Shown piece after piece: positions 42,301-53,208 of a stretch of 64,000 nucleotides of DNA. Each line of letters begins with the position of its first letter. Within the stretch, counting starts at the first letter, position 1. The position numbers and the translations under genes were made by a program. Source of the stretch: Chaetoceros tenuissimus (lineage: Eukaryota; Bacillariophyta; Thalassiosirophyceae; Chaetocerotales; Chaetocerotaceae); contig BLLK01000069.1 of the NCBI GenBank assembly GCA_021927905.1, positions 1,550,001 to 1,614,000 on the forward strand, read 5' to 3'. Below the pieces are notes generated by a model, which saw nothing but the letters and a program-made list of their open reading frames with translations, was not told where the DNA came from and ran no database searches.

Positions 42301-45300
42301 GCGTTTCAACATAAGTACCCATCCATGGATCTAAACCTCCAATATGCAAATTTGTTAGAAGCTGCACTCGTGTAGGAACATTACTGAAGACACGTCTTGC
42401 TTCAACGTTTACTGTGCAATCACAATATTGACCAACCGTTCGACAAGTTTCTAAACCACAAGAGTTTGTTTGAGCTGATGGGTAATTTCCATTCCACTGG
42501 ACTCGGAAGAACGTTAAAGTATCATATTCATGCTCTGAGTCCCCATCTCTTGTATTCATTGCAACCCTCCCATCAGGGTCAACAATTACTGATAGTGAGC
42601 AGTCACTGTTTGTCCAATAGTATCCTGCGTAATTACAACAGGTACCACAATTCGCAGAAATGGACTGATAACGACAAATTTGCTGATCACTGGAAAGGCA
42701 TATTGAGCGGGCCTCCGAGTAAGATACTCGTTCACCAGTATAAGCACACTTATTTGAGAACGCAACAGAGGATGCATCACAGCATGCTGCTGATGCAACT
42801 GCACTATCTTTAGATGCACATTTTGTTTCTCCTCTCCACCATGTTGATTTGGACATGGATATGACCTTTCCTGTCCCGAAGAAATGCAAGTGCACGCAAC
42901 TCGGCCTAATGAATTCGTAGTACACCTCGCCTACCTTGACAATACGAATACTACGTTGAGAACATTCAACACCAACACATGGCACATTCCAAGGAAGTTC
43001 AACAACACTGGGGAAGGTGCATTCACCATCAATTGGATCGCAAAGTTTCCTTCTAAGGTTTGATGTTTGATCCAGTATTGTAACTTTTACATCGCTGTTT
43101 GGAGAATCTGCAGAGTACTTTCTTTCAAGTTTCAAGTCTTGATCGTTAGAGATTTTTGTTTTGCCTAAAAGCTTCCATTTTGCTCCTTTCCTGAGGAACG
43201 AGTCGGGGGGGAGATCTTTGCAAAGAGGATATCTATCACCCAAATACTCTCCTTTCAAACCCATTTTTGGAAATTGATCTCTCCATTCAATTCTAACTTT
43301 CATGGGATCAATGGAATTTGTAAATTCTCTCTCATCGACATTGCCTCGAACTCCCTGAGGTTTGAAAATTGCATTAGCCTTCGGTTAATGTCTGACTCGA
43401 AAAATGACTTGATCACTCACCTGTCTAGTGAAGCCTGTCCACACCCTGGCATACTCAGTGATGTCATCATTTGAATAAGTTTGGATGGGTACATCATTTT
43501 CATCCAACTTCATAGTTCCATCGCTAATCAACTCTACTAGCCCAATAGAAAATAATTGCATGATTTCTCTCGCGAAATTTTCATCCGCAAATTGTACTCG
43601 CCCATACTTATGATAGACATATTCAGTAGACTTCGATTCATAATATGTGAGCATGTCAGCCATCAAAGGTGAGTAGCTGACTTCTCGTAAAATGTCTTTG
43701 TAGTTTCCAAAGGCATTTCTAACGAAGATATCGTAAAAGTTTACAAATGTCTCAGTATTGTGAGGCACAACAGATGATGGGGAAATAACTAGTAACTGCG
43801 ACAATGCCCTTGATTACAGAGAAAAATCACTGTCAGCATAAGCCTTTACATTAACTTGAAAAAGGAGACATCCACTTACCAAGCTACTTTTTGCCTGAGC
43901 TGGTCGCTAAGATTGAGTATAATCTCAGTCCATACCGTTCGCCTTTGTTGAGCAAACTCAAGATCATTCATGCCACTATCTACTACCTGTGAGAGATGAA
44001 ATCTAGGCACTTTCTTCATCCAATTACCATACTCATACGGAGAACCACAAATCAGAATATTTTTACCCTCCGGCTTCGCAGTATATAGACCAAAACTCTC
44101 TGCAACTTGTCGCGATTGAAGCTGCCGGACTGGGATATCAACAAACTCAATGTTATCCCCAAGTGTACCAACGAATTCTAGCTCTTGCTTGCGAGTGCTC
44201 CACCTCGACATTGGGTGATTGGTAGGAAACAGTAATTTATGGAATCCCTTCTTTGCTGGAGAAATTATTGCATTCTGACCCCCTGGATGATCTCTTTGCC
44301 AGGATGTAAAGTCATAGATATTGTATGTATCCTTTGCTCAACAAATGTTAGTTTCAAACGTTTCTCTCAAGTATGTATATATCGCGCTAAGATTTTGAAT
44401 TCAAAACATAGACTTACGGGATGAACACTCTTGTGACAAACACCATCTACATTCACAAAAAGTTCAGTCTTTGTTGCATCCTTCCAATGGCAAGATCCCG
44501 AATCTCCAAGATATATGTCCTTCACAATTTTATTCGACAAAGGCGCCCTTCTCAATATGTCACTGAATAATTCAGAAGTTTGAATCTTCACATTTTCTAC
44601 ACACGAATCATCCACTACAATCCATCTTGAACGCTCACCAGGATTACATGGTGATAAAACAGACGCTTCATCTTCAAATCGTAGATTTGTTACGGCATAT
44701 ACGGGTCTACCAGTCTTTTGGTAGAATTGACGAAGTGTATTTGCATTAAGAGTGATTGTGCCTTCGACTTTTCCATAAGCTGCACATGCAGACGTATCAG
44801 TGCTGAGAACACAATTTTCTTCGTTCAAGAATGATCTTTCAACGTTTGAACACATGGAAACACCATTGCTCTGCAGAACGAATTTTCCACCTCCATCTTT
44901 AGAAGGATTGATATTCGTATTTGTTTGAAGCACAATTGTTGGCTCAAATATCATATGCTGCCCGTTGCTAAGTCTGCCATAGACGGTCATTGTGTTGGAC
45001 AAAGGGTATGGAATTGAAGAGCAAGCGTTGCTCTGTATTTCTTTTTTCATAATGACGGTATTGTACTTATTCTCACCACTGTGAACTCCAGCTTCAAAAT
45101 CTCTCTTGTTCGCTACAGATATGTCGATAATATGTCTGGGCGAAGGATTCATTCCTCTGAAATCTACACGAGGGTTTCCTCCTCTGAAAACTTCAGGCCG
45201 CCCTTCATATACAATCATGAACCCACCCGAAACCTCTTCGCTAAGCCACGTGATCTTGTAGGAAGGTCGCTTATCATATTGGAACGGATTACCACTCTTG

Positions 45301-46109
45301 AATTTAATGCTGTCAACCATCGTTCTTATCTCACCATTGATGGATAGTGCGAATCGGTTGTTAATTTTTGTCACTGAAAGATATTTTCCAAGGTCAGATC
45401 GAGAGAACGCGTACCATCTCCATCTGGATCCAACTTGACAAGGTCGTCTTTGCAATCCATGCTTCTGAGGTGTGTACACAGGAGATGCTAGGTGCGTGCG
45501 AAAAAATGCCCGATGACTTGATAGAGGCACATCATTGATTTGATCCATTGTCCATCTTTTGAAGACAGACCACAAAGACTTGTCATCTTTTGAAGCTTGA
45601 TCCATCAAATCATTTAGATCCTTTTGTGTAGCCCCAAATGTGGTTTGTTCCAAGAATCTTGCAATTTCATCTTTTTGAGAAACAGAGGAAGAAAATGATT
45701 GCAAAGAAAAGGTTTGATCATTGACTTCTTTCTCGGGCATATTGATTTCACATATTGAAGTATTATCATCGCAATTTATTTGTAGAAATGATGCAGATGC
45801 ATATGGTCCTGCTACTCGTTCCCAATTGTTTTCATCATAACTTCTTGAAACAGGGATATCATCCTCTCCATTGTTTTTTGTGGTAGTGAGTGTACATAGA
45901 GTTCCTTTCTCTGCTATTCTTATTCTGACTTTTTTCCCTGATGGCAATGTTGAAGCTCTTTCTCCAGGCGCTGGACATGTGAAAGTTTGAACAAATCTCG
46001 CTTTTCGTTTTCGAAAAGTATTAGTACTGGTCGAGGCTTGCGATTGCGATAATAGACATACGTAAAACACAGCGAGAGTAAACGCAGCACCCTTCATCAT
46101 CAATTTCAT
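39326..46109 (-). CDS. Surface protein fusing DUF1800 and DUF1501, with b5-like motif and C-terminal membrane helix
   Basis: Six exons: 46109-44418, 44331-43880, 43808-43421, 43354-41165, 41088-41058, 40980-39326. All splice sites are GT-AG, all phases agree, and the product is 2135 residues. Signal peptide (about 1-25). DUF1800 starts near 150 (EIARFLEQTTFGATQKDLNDL) and resumes with LRQKVAWALSQLLVIS, FAREIMQLFSIGLVEL and ENTAPFLSLRLMQRFG. It is interrupted by large inserts. One insert carries YDFTSWQRDH579PGG, like cytochrome b5; another is a Cys-rich lectin-like block (YTGERVSYSEARSIC). DUF1501 begins near 1555 (NVIHLVLKGGWDSFNVV) and contains ITSDFGRTLSPNSSKGTDHGW. A membrane helix (about 2025-2047) and acidic tail end it. 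In bacteria DUF1800 and DUF1501 are neighbouring genes of unknown function. Confidence 0.87.
40981..41057 (-). repeat. Twin intron B (fifth intron of the DUF1800-DUF1501 gene)
   Basis: 77-nt intron, also GTAGGTTT at the 5' end, sharing CATTTTG, ATTT, TCATCCTG and AAACTAA blocks in order with twin intron A. The 31-nt exon between them is not repeated. Confidence 0.85.
41089..41164 (-). repeat. Twin intron A (fourth intron of the DUF1800-DUF1501 gene)
   Basis: 76-nt intron beginning GTAGGTTT. It is about 46 of 52 positions identical (hand alignment with one 3-nt gap) to the next intron over their 5' two thirds. See twin intron B. Confidence 0.85.
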
Positions 46110-46710
46110 TTATGCATAAACCAAGTATGGTACTATCCTAACTTGTTCTTTGTTCTTTGTTAATAATGATATGTGTTGCAAAATAGTTGCATGGAGGCAA
46201 GATGCAACACATCATCTGCTGATCTTTTCTTCTAGGAAAAGAAGTTTGGGAAACAACTTCTCTATTTTGGCTGAGCAGAGCTATGATCTACAAGATTTAT
46301 TTTAGTCTTGTAGGGGCACAGTTTAGGGAACATTTTTGGATAAGGAGGTGTCAAAGTTTAAATACGAAGCAAATAGCAAGACTCATTCATTTATTTTTAA
46401 CGTATTTTTGTGGCGTTATGGATAGAATCTCCATCGAGTTCTCTTGATGATGATAAATTGCAAGTTTGATGTTTGATGATCGTGTTTTTATTTCACGCCT
46501 CGAAGTCTATACACCTATTAGAATACTGATAGAATCAATATTAGCCTCACTCGAAGCGGAACAGCAATCAATAGATAACTCTCCCTATTCATCACTTTTG
46601 AGAAGTCATCTTATCTTACCTGACAGAGAAACAGCGAAGCAAAACAAGAACACAAACATCATCTCTAGCTTTTCATCTCTCATTACATCATACCACCTAC
46701 CAACCTTACA
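46110..46710. other. Divergent intergenic region
   Basis: Between the DUF1800-DUF1501 gene (minus) and the DnaJ gene (plus). No domain in the 82-codon frame at 46466-46714. Nothing else seen. Confidence 0.4.
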
Positions 46711-47721
46711 ATGAATAATCAACAAGAAGGAAATCAAGATCTTTATGAAACGCTCAACATACCACGCAGTGCCACAAGCTCTCAAATAAAGAGCGCGTAC
46801 CGCAAACTTGCACTGAAATATCACCCAGATCGTCAATCTTCACCAGAAGAGAAACAAAAGTGCAGTGAAATATTTACCAAAATTTCAAACGCATACGAAG
46901 TACTAAGTGACAAACAGCGGAAAGAAAATTATGATCGTTTTGGTGTCGTAGATGATGCAAATACAGCTGCTAGTTCACAGCAAACTAGAGCTCCTCAAGG
47001 ATTTGGCTTCTCCTCAGATCCATTCGGCAGTAGTTTCTTTGGAGGACGGGATCCATTTGCTGATCCATTTTTCGGTGGTCTTGGAAATATGAATGGTGGT
47101 GGTCGTCCAAGGGGATTCATGGATCCTTTCAGCATGTTTCAAGATTTTTTTGGGGATGAGTTTAGTCATCAATTTCACAATGAAGACTATCTTCCGAATA
47201 GACAAAGACAACAAAATGGTTTCAGCAACAGTTTCATGGGCGGAGGCTTTGGAAATCACATGAATATGATGAATAATATGATGAATATGCATGCACAACA
47301 ATTTTCACAAGGCTTTCCTCAGCAGCAACAAGGCTTTACTTCCTATTCATCATCTTCATTTGGTGGCGGAAATGGTGGAGTACGGGAGAGTGTTTCAACC
47401 TCTACTCGTATCATCAATGGAAAGCGTCAGACTGTGACAGAGCGGGTGAGAATCAATCCTGATGGAACAGTTGAGAGGCATACAGAAACTACTGGTGATG
47501 ACGATTTCCCAACGCAATATCTAAACAATGGCAATGGAGTTGGCATGCTTCAGCAACAACAGCAACAGTACTTGGATAACCAAGCTGCGAGCAATATCAA
47601 TAGCTACCAAAGAAATAACACAGGTAGTTCACACAATGATGAACATAAACATGAATCCGAAGAGCCAAGCGATCAACCTAAGAAGCGTCGATTTTTTGGT
47701 AGAAGAAACAACTCGAAGTGA
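46711..47721 (+). CDS. Class B J-domain co-chaperone, DNAJB6-like
   Basis: 336 residues. J domain at about 10-72 with intact H38-P-D40 that stimulates Hsp70 ATPase. A Gly/Phe-rich region follows (GFGFSSDPFGSSFFGGRDPF), then Gln/Met/Asn-rich sequence. The Ser-rich stretch and TSTRIINGKRQTVTERVRINPDG resemble the region of DNAJB6/B2 that prevents aggregation. The C-terminus ends in a basic KKRRFFGRRNNSK. No signal peptide, so cytosolic or nuclear. Confidence 0.88.
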   Translation: MNNQQEGNQDLYETLNIPRSATSSQIKSAYRKLALKYHPDRQSSPEEKQKCSEIFTKISNAYEVLSDKQRKENYDRFGVVDDANTAASSQQTRAPQGFGFSSDPFGSSFFGGRDPFADPFFGGLGNMNGGGRPRGFMDPFSMFQDFFGDEFSHQFHNEDYLPNRQRQQNGFSNSFMGGGFGNHMNMMNNMMNMHAQQFSQGFPQQQQGFTSYSSSSFGGGNGGVRESVSTSTRIINGKRQTVTERVRINPDGTVERHTETTGDDDFPTQYLNNGNGVGMLQQQQQQYLDNQAASNINSYQRNNTGSSHNDEHKHESEEPSDQPKKRRFFGRRNNSK

Positions 47722-48079
47722 TTTAGTTTTCATTCGATGCATATAAATTTTGTAGGGATAGGTAGGATCTTACAAGTAGGAGTAGAAAGTAAAGTAGCCA
47801 CATCATATATTTATGCTTATAATTTCTTTAATGTATTTCTCAACACGTCATTGTTTTTTCATTTCTAATTTCGCTTATTGATTGACGTCCATTGATTCGT
47901 GTTGTTGAACCGACACAAAAATGGACTGAAAAATTGCGCCAAGAATGAACGCTCCTTCATTCACTCTCTGTATTTACACAACACACAACCCATTGCTGTG
48001 CAACACAATTACGTACCATAGACAACTACATCTGCATTCATAACACTTTCTGGACTATAAGTAATAGAGGTAGACAAAG
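47722..48079. other. Intergenic region
   Basis: Between the DnaJ and first DHHC genes, both plus. No gene seen. Confidence 0.4.
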
Positions 48080-49584
48080 ATGATGAAGGATCCTGAAGAG
48101 CACGAAATAGAGCCACTTGTCGGTTCGTCCAAAGGAGTTCTAAGGAGAAAAGAGGACACATCAAGGAACCCACATCATCAAGTAAGTCATATATCTTAGC
48201 ATCATATCCTGATACCCATCTGAAATTGATATAGTCAGTGAAACTTACCTTTTATGTATGACAAGTTTGGCGAAAGCTATACATATGTATCTGCATCAGA
48301 GTTCACTCCGCCTCCCGGAATGGAGAAACAAAAATTACAGTCGAAAACTTTCGGTGGTCTTGGACCAGCAAATCAAGATTATGAATATGAAGGTGACGGA
48401 TCAAAGTTAAAACAACAAAAACTACACATTAGAATGATGAGAGGATGTTCATCATGCTTGAAGACAAGCGGGTGTGTCAATCCTAATGTCACATTGAAAG
48501 AAGGGCCAGACGGGGACTTTTATCGAGATGATTTCAATGATCAGCCGCATTCATTTTCTGTTGGGACAACTGAAGAAGATGGGATATGGATGAATCGTAG
48601 TGATACTGCTGGAACAATTATGGCATTCATGGTTTGGGTTCTTTTCATTTACAGTGCTGTGACAATTACATTTTTAGCTGAGACGGGTGGTATCCATGGA
48701 ATCTTTTCTTTAATTTATGTAACCTTGATTGGAATGGCATTAGCATCCCACGCCAAGACGCAATTTACAGATCCAGGGACAGTACCAGCATCTGCTCAAC
48801 CAATAGAAGCATTTCGCAAGCAAAATCCTCAAATTGCACCTAGTTTTTGTTCCCAATGTCAAAGTTTTAAGCCTCCTTTCTCGCATCATTGTAGAATTTG
48901 TCACCGTTGTGTCAGTAGAATGGTAAGTTTCTACAACTTGTTTCGAATTGATTATACTATTTCTTTGTAGATATCATCTCAGCAACTTTGTTCAGGATCA
49001 CCATTGTCCATGGATGAACAATTGTATAGGAGCTGCAAATTTCAGTAAGTTTCAATGTTCAATGTACATTTTCTTTTAGCCTTTGTCTTGTATTAATTTT
49101 CTCACCACCCTTTCCAATTCTAGAACATTTCATTCTTTTCCTTGTATATACCTGGAGTTGCAATGCAATGGCACTAACATTATTGGGATGGAATTATTTC
49201 TTTTGTGTTTCAGAAGAATGCACTTTCACTACACTCCTTGTACAATTGGCCCGAATTACAACTATTTTAAGCACCGGTTCATTACTCTTTACGAGTAGTA
49301 TGATTATGAATGTTACATATGGAATCATTACAGGAATTGGAACTATTGATAGATTGAAAAAGAAAAGAATGGATACAATGCAAGATAGTGAAGAGGAACC
49401 AATTCCCTTGACTCATATATTTGGAATCGAAGGATATCACACTTGGCCATTCCCAATCGACCCTGTGTTTGAAGACTATGATACAGTTCTTGGATTTTCT
49501 ACCACTCAAAGATTACTTCGTGAACAGATGAAAGATAAGGCTATGGCTTCACCATCATTTGGCAATGAGTCTATAAGAAGTTAA
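48080..49584 (+). CDS. DHHC palmitoyltransferase, copy 1
   Basis: Exons 48080-48181, 48266-48922, 48996-49044 and 49124-49584 give 422 residues. The Cys-rich domain is [37 protein letters not shown], with the second intron falling just before DHHC. Four hydrophobic helices flank it (MAFMVWVLFIYSAVTITFL and others). Such enzymes transfer palmitate to cysteines of proteins on Golgi or plasma membranes. The first intron acceptor is the least certain (AAG at 48265); the alternatives put a stop in frame. Closest relative here is the gene at 62,401, which lacks the last intron. Confidence 0.85.
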
Positions 49585-49761
49585 AAGTGTGGTGTTGGAT
49601 TCCTACGACCAGCGGGTAAAAATAGAAGTGTGAGATTCTGTTTTTAGAAGTTCTATCTATACTAGGCTCGACACATGGAAGTGGCGAAGTTCATTGTTAT
49701 AGCATGAAAATAGATATTTTAAGGTTAGATATACTATTTTGATTGGAATATTGGTAAATGC

Positions 49762-51231
49762 TTAAAAGAAGGAGCTTCTATCGTCTCGAACATCATCATT
49801 ACTTTCAGACGACTCTAGTGTTATGATGTTATACTGGGGCGTCAAATTATCATCATCTTCCCTATCAAAGAAATCAGGTAAACATGACGAAAAGATACCT
49901 TTGTTTTTGCCATCGTCTTCTATTCTGGCCTGCCGTTTAACTTCGACAGTTTTCCTTTTTTGCCCTGTGCATCGATCTATTGTGATCTTCTCTGTTCGTA
50001 CCATAACATCACTTCCAATATTTTTTCTTCTTGTGGTGATCTCAACAACATTTCCAGATTCATTTTCTATCGTCTTCGTGACCTTGACATCTTTTGGATT
50101 ATCAAGAACAGGGGAAGATTCTTTACATAGCTTTCGTAATATCTTTTGTGGCAAATGGGGAAGTTGAGGATATCCCTTCTTTTCTTCTTCGAGTCTATCT
50201 TTCCCCACAGATTGGATATTGAAGTCATAGGAATGCCTGCTGTCATTCAAGTTGGAATTGTGGGAAATTATGCTATGTTTTTGTATTGAAGTCTTTTTCG
50301 AGGCAGGATTTGCTATCAACCAGTTCTGAGCAATTCTTTGAAAGTTATCATCATGCATTGTTTGTGCGTCTTCTCGATAAAGAGCAGATTTTGTCTCTCG
50401 TTCAAATAATGCAAATGCTTCAGTGAAAGGTTCATGGTTTCTAGCTTTGTAAAGCTTCCTAAGTAGCCCATCAAACAAATTTGATGTCTCTGCTCGCGAA
50501 GAGTCACATGTTCCAACGTCAGAGTTTTCAGATGTATCTCTCAACATAGATGGCCTTCTTCGCAATTTGTCGAGTCTCTCACTATAGGAATCATTTCTCT
50601 GTGAACAAATCATGCTTTCATCACCATCTTCAGGCTTACGAATGTAATAGCAACATTGGACACCATCATGATCAAGTTTCTCTTCAAAGGAGTCTGATAT
50701 TTTCAGACCATTTTTGATATCATTCCATAATGTATAGCTACCACTTCTTTGCCTATTCCATTGAAATTGTTCCTTATTTGAGAGATCATAGTTACTTCGG
50801 CAGTACACATCAGATAAAGTCTCATAACTAGCTGCAATAACAATGAATTTCCATCGTATTATATTCTCACGTAATCTGATAACTTTGAATTCCTTCTTCT
50901 CTAGCTGTGAGTGGAACCTATGAGGATGATTCAGGAGAGATAAACGCAAATAGGCCTTGTGTATTTGATCAAAGGTTGCATCTCTTTTTAACCCCAGAAC
51001 TTTATACGGATCCACTGAAGGTGAGTCAACCTCATCATCATTAAACGTATGAGGCGATTTAGATAGGACTGTTGGTTTGAAAAGATCAGAGTTGGAAAGG
51101 AGGATCGAAGTTTGTCGAGACTTGCTTCGAGTTAAAATTGATTTGTCATGACTGGAGACATCACGAATCCATTCATCTTGTCCTCGAAACAATGAACTCG
51201 CTTGTTTATCAAATTCTCTGTTATGGACCAT
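49762..51231 (-). CDS. J-domain protein with degenerate HPH motif
   Basis: 489 residues, intronless. J-like domain at about 74-160: DPYKVLGLKRDATFDQIHKAYLRLSLL then NH102-P-H104 where HPD is expected, and ASYETLSDVYCRSNYDLS. Asp of HPD is required to stimulate Hsp70, so this is probably a J-like (type IV) protein. A short insert follows the motif. The C-terminal third contains VEITTRRKNIGSDVMVRTEKITIDRCTGQKRKTVEV, with a loose likeness to the C-terminal region of the DnaJ protein at 46,711. N-terminal 70 and middle residues are polar. Function unknown. Confidence 0.75.
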   Translation of the reverse strand: MVHNREFDKQASSLFRGQDEWIRDVSSHDKSILTRSKSRQTSILLSNSDLFKPTVLSKSPHTFNDDEVDSPSVDPYKVLGLKRDATFDQIHKAYLRLSLLNHPHRFHSQLEKKEFKVIRLRENIIRWKFIVIAASYETLSDVYCRSNYDLSNKEQFQWNRQRSGSYTLWNDIKNGLKISDSFEEKLDHDGVQCCYYIRKPEDGDESMICSQRNDSYSERLDKLRRRPSMLRDTSENSDVGTCDSSRAETSNLFDGLLRKLYKARNHEPFTEAFALFERETKSALYREDAQTMHDDNFQRIAQNWLIANPASKKTSIQKHSIISHNSNLNDSRHSYDFNIQSVGKDRLEEEKKGYPQLPHLPQKILRKLCKESSPVLDNPKDVKVTKTIENESGNVVEITTRRKNIGSDVMVRTEKITIDRCTGQKRKTVEVKRQARIEDDGKNKGIFSSCLPDFFDREDDDNLTPQYNIITLESSESNDDVRDDRSSFF

Positions 51232-51859
51232 GTTCGTCCATATGTTTCTTCAATAGAAAACCTTTTGAGATCGGTCACGATGTTAGCAATGGTTTTCTCT
51301 TGATAAAAAATTGCAATGGGAGACTGAATGTAGTATGAGGAGGGATACCAACAATGATGTGCCGCCTTGGAAAGAACACAAGAACACCAACTTTCCTCCC
51401 TTGACTTCAATAATGAGATTGACATCTGTCAATGAAGAATAAAAAAGGCCTTTATTGTCAAAAAATTATCTCTCAACGCCTTCACAAAACCTATTATGGA
51501 CCTTGTATGAAGAAGACTAATGAATGTTAGTTATGTAAGTATGGCAAGACGAGTAGTACGTTTTATTTGATAAAAGTGATGATAGTCATTTCTTTCGCGA
51601 AGTCAGTAGTTAATAAGGGTTATTATATATAGTTTGAATATCATATTATTGAACAATATATTTATGCATCTTCATTTATGTACTCAAAATAATTATCCTT
51701 AGCGATCACATGTTGGCATTCAAATTAGAGTCAACTTTCATGACGATTCTTGCTCCAAAAAGCTTTCTTCAATCACAAGAAGTGATTTGTCATTGTTGAT
51801 ATTGAGCAAGAATTCAGAATGATAGACATAGCAATCCCATTGTTGTTTCATAATTCTTT
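51232..51859. other. Intergenic region
   Basis: About 630 bases, between two minus-strand genes. The 97-codon minus frame reaching 51425 overlaps the J-protein 5' end in another frame and shows no domain. Confidence 0.4.
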
Positions 51860-52714
51860 TTAATGCTCTTCACCATCGTCAACATACCCAGATGGGAGTT
51901 CAGCTTCATTTATCAAAACATCTTCACTCACAAGTCCCCAAACTGGTACATCACCAATTTTACAATCGTTAAACAATTTTGTTCTACTTGGCAATCCACT
52001 TTCTGCTGGAGGATCAATAAACATTTTCAATTCAACAACACAAGCACATTCAACAACTGTTCCTCCACATGCTTTCACGAGTTGAATGGCCGAACTCAAA
52101 GTTCCCCCGGTTGCTACCAAGTCGTCAATGATGAGTACACGGTCTCCCTCCTTGATTCTGTCTTTTTGTACTGTCAAGCCAGAACGCTTTCCATACTCAG
52201 TATCATATTCAGATGATTTAATAGTGTTTGGCATTTTACCTTCTTTGCGCATCATGATGAATGGCTTCTTGAGTGCAAGAGCAATAGGTGCTGCATTGAA
52301 AATCAGAAATGAGGTGATGTTGAAATTTAGAATAACTACAATGTTGATACTTACGTCCAAGAATAAAGCCTCTCGCATCCAATCTGTAATAAAGAAGAAA
52401 GATAGTATAATATTAATTAGAGCGTTCACTTTTCATATAACTAATGTTCTATACTCCTTGACCATCTTCAGTAAGATAGAACAATGCCAACACAATATTC
52501 ACATCATGCAAACTCACCCAGCAACTGCGTCAATGCCAATGTCTCCATATCTAGTAGAAAATATATCTACAATCTTTTGGAAAATTTCTGGATTTGCGAG
52601 GAATCCACCGATATCATAAAAGCGTGGAATGCCTTTGAATGGAAAGTAGGGCAAATAGTTGGCAATCTCCTTTGCCTCTGGTCCATCTTGCTCATAGGTT
52701 GGTTTCGTAGACAT
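51860..52714 (-). CDS. APT: Adenine phosphoribosyltransferase
   Basis: Exons 52714-52518, 52383-52355 (29 nt) and 52290-51860 give 218 residues. The 29-nt exon encodes LDARGFILG, which, with AVAG before and PPIALALKK after, rebuilds the APRT core. The PRPP-binding loop is VLIIDDLVATGGT. The enzyme salvages adenine to AMP with PRPP. Length is somewhat more than the typical 170-180, with an extension at the C-terminus (FIDPPAESGLPSRTK insert and VDDGEEH tail). No targeting signal, so cytosolic. Confidence 0.95.
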
Positions 52715-53208
52715 GTTTTGTTTATAGTATAATGATCAGATTGCTCGTGTAATTCCAATTAACAAAATGCTCATGCTGCTCCGGCTGAAAGATGAAGCAA
52801 AAATGCTGCATGCTGCGTACGTACTATCACTAGTAGGACGTTCTACGTAGTGTACCCCCCTTCCTTTTTGTTGTTCTATGAAGCTAGGTTCTAGCCATAT
52901 TACCCAACGATTTTAAAATTTCATTTGACCTTGTAGTGTAGCTTGCTTGAGCTAGATTATGTTGAAGTTGAACATAAAACCATACGAATACGCAGGCAAT
53001 CTCAGCTTTTCTTGATCTCCAATGTCACCAGTCACCAATCTTCATCTATCAACTTCTACAGACAAGACGGGTAAAAAAGATAATACTACATATACTTTTA
53101 TTTTTATTCTCTTATGAAAATTTTCCAAAATGTTGTCTACCATGAATCAATGTTTGGATTGATGGCCACTATTTCTCCATTGAGCTCAGGGAAGTAGACG
53201 AAACATAT
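52715..53208. other. Intergenic region
   Basis: Upstream of the adenine phosphoribosyltransferase gene, downstream of the armadillo gene. Short C tract at 52855-52861; no gene seen. Confidence 0.4.
52817..52824. promoter_or_regulatory. GTACGTAC palindrome
   Basis: About 105 bases upstream of the adenine phosphoribosyltransferase start. Confidence 0.25.
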
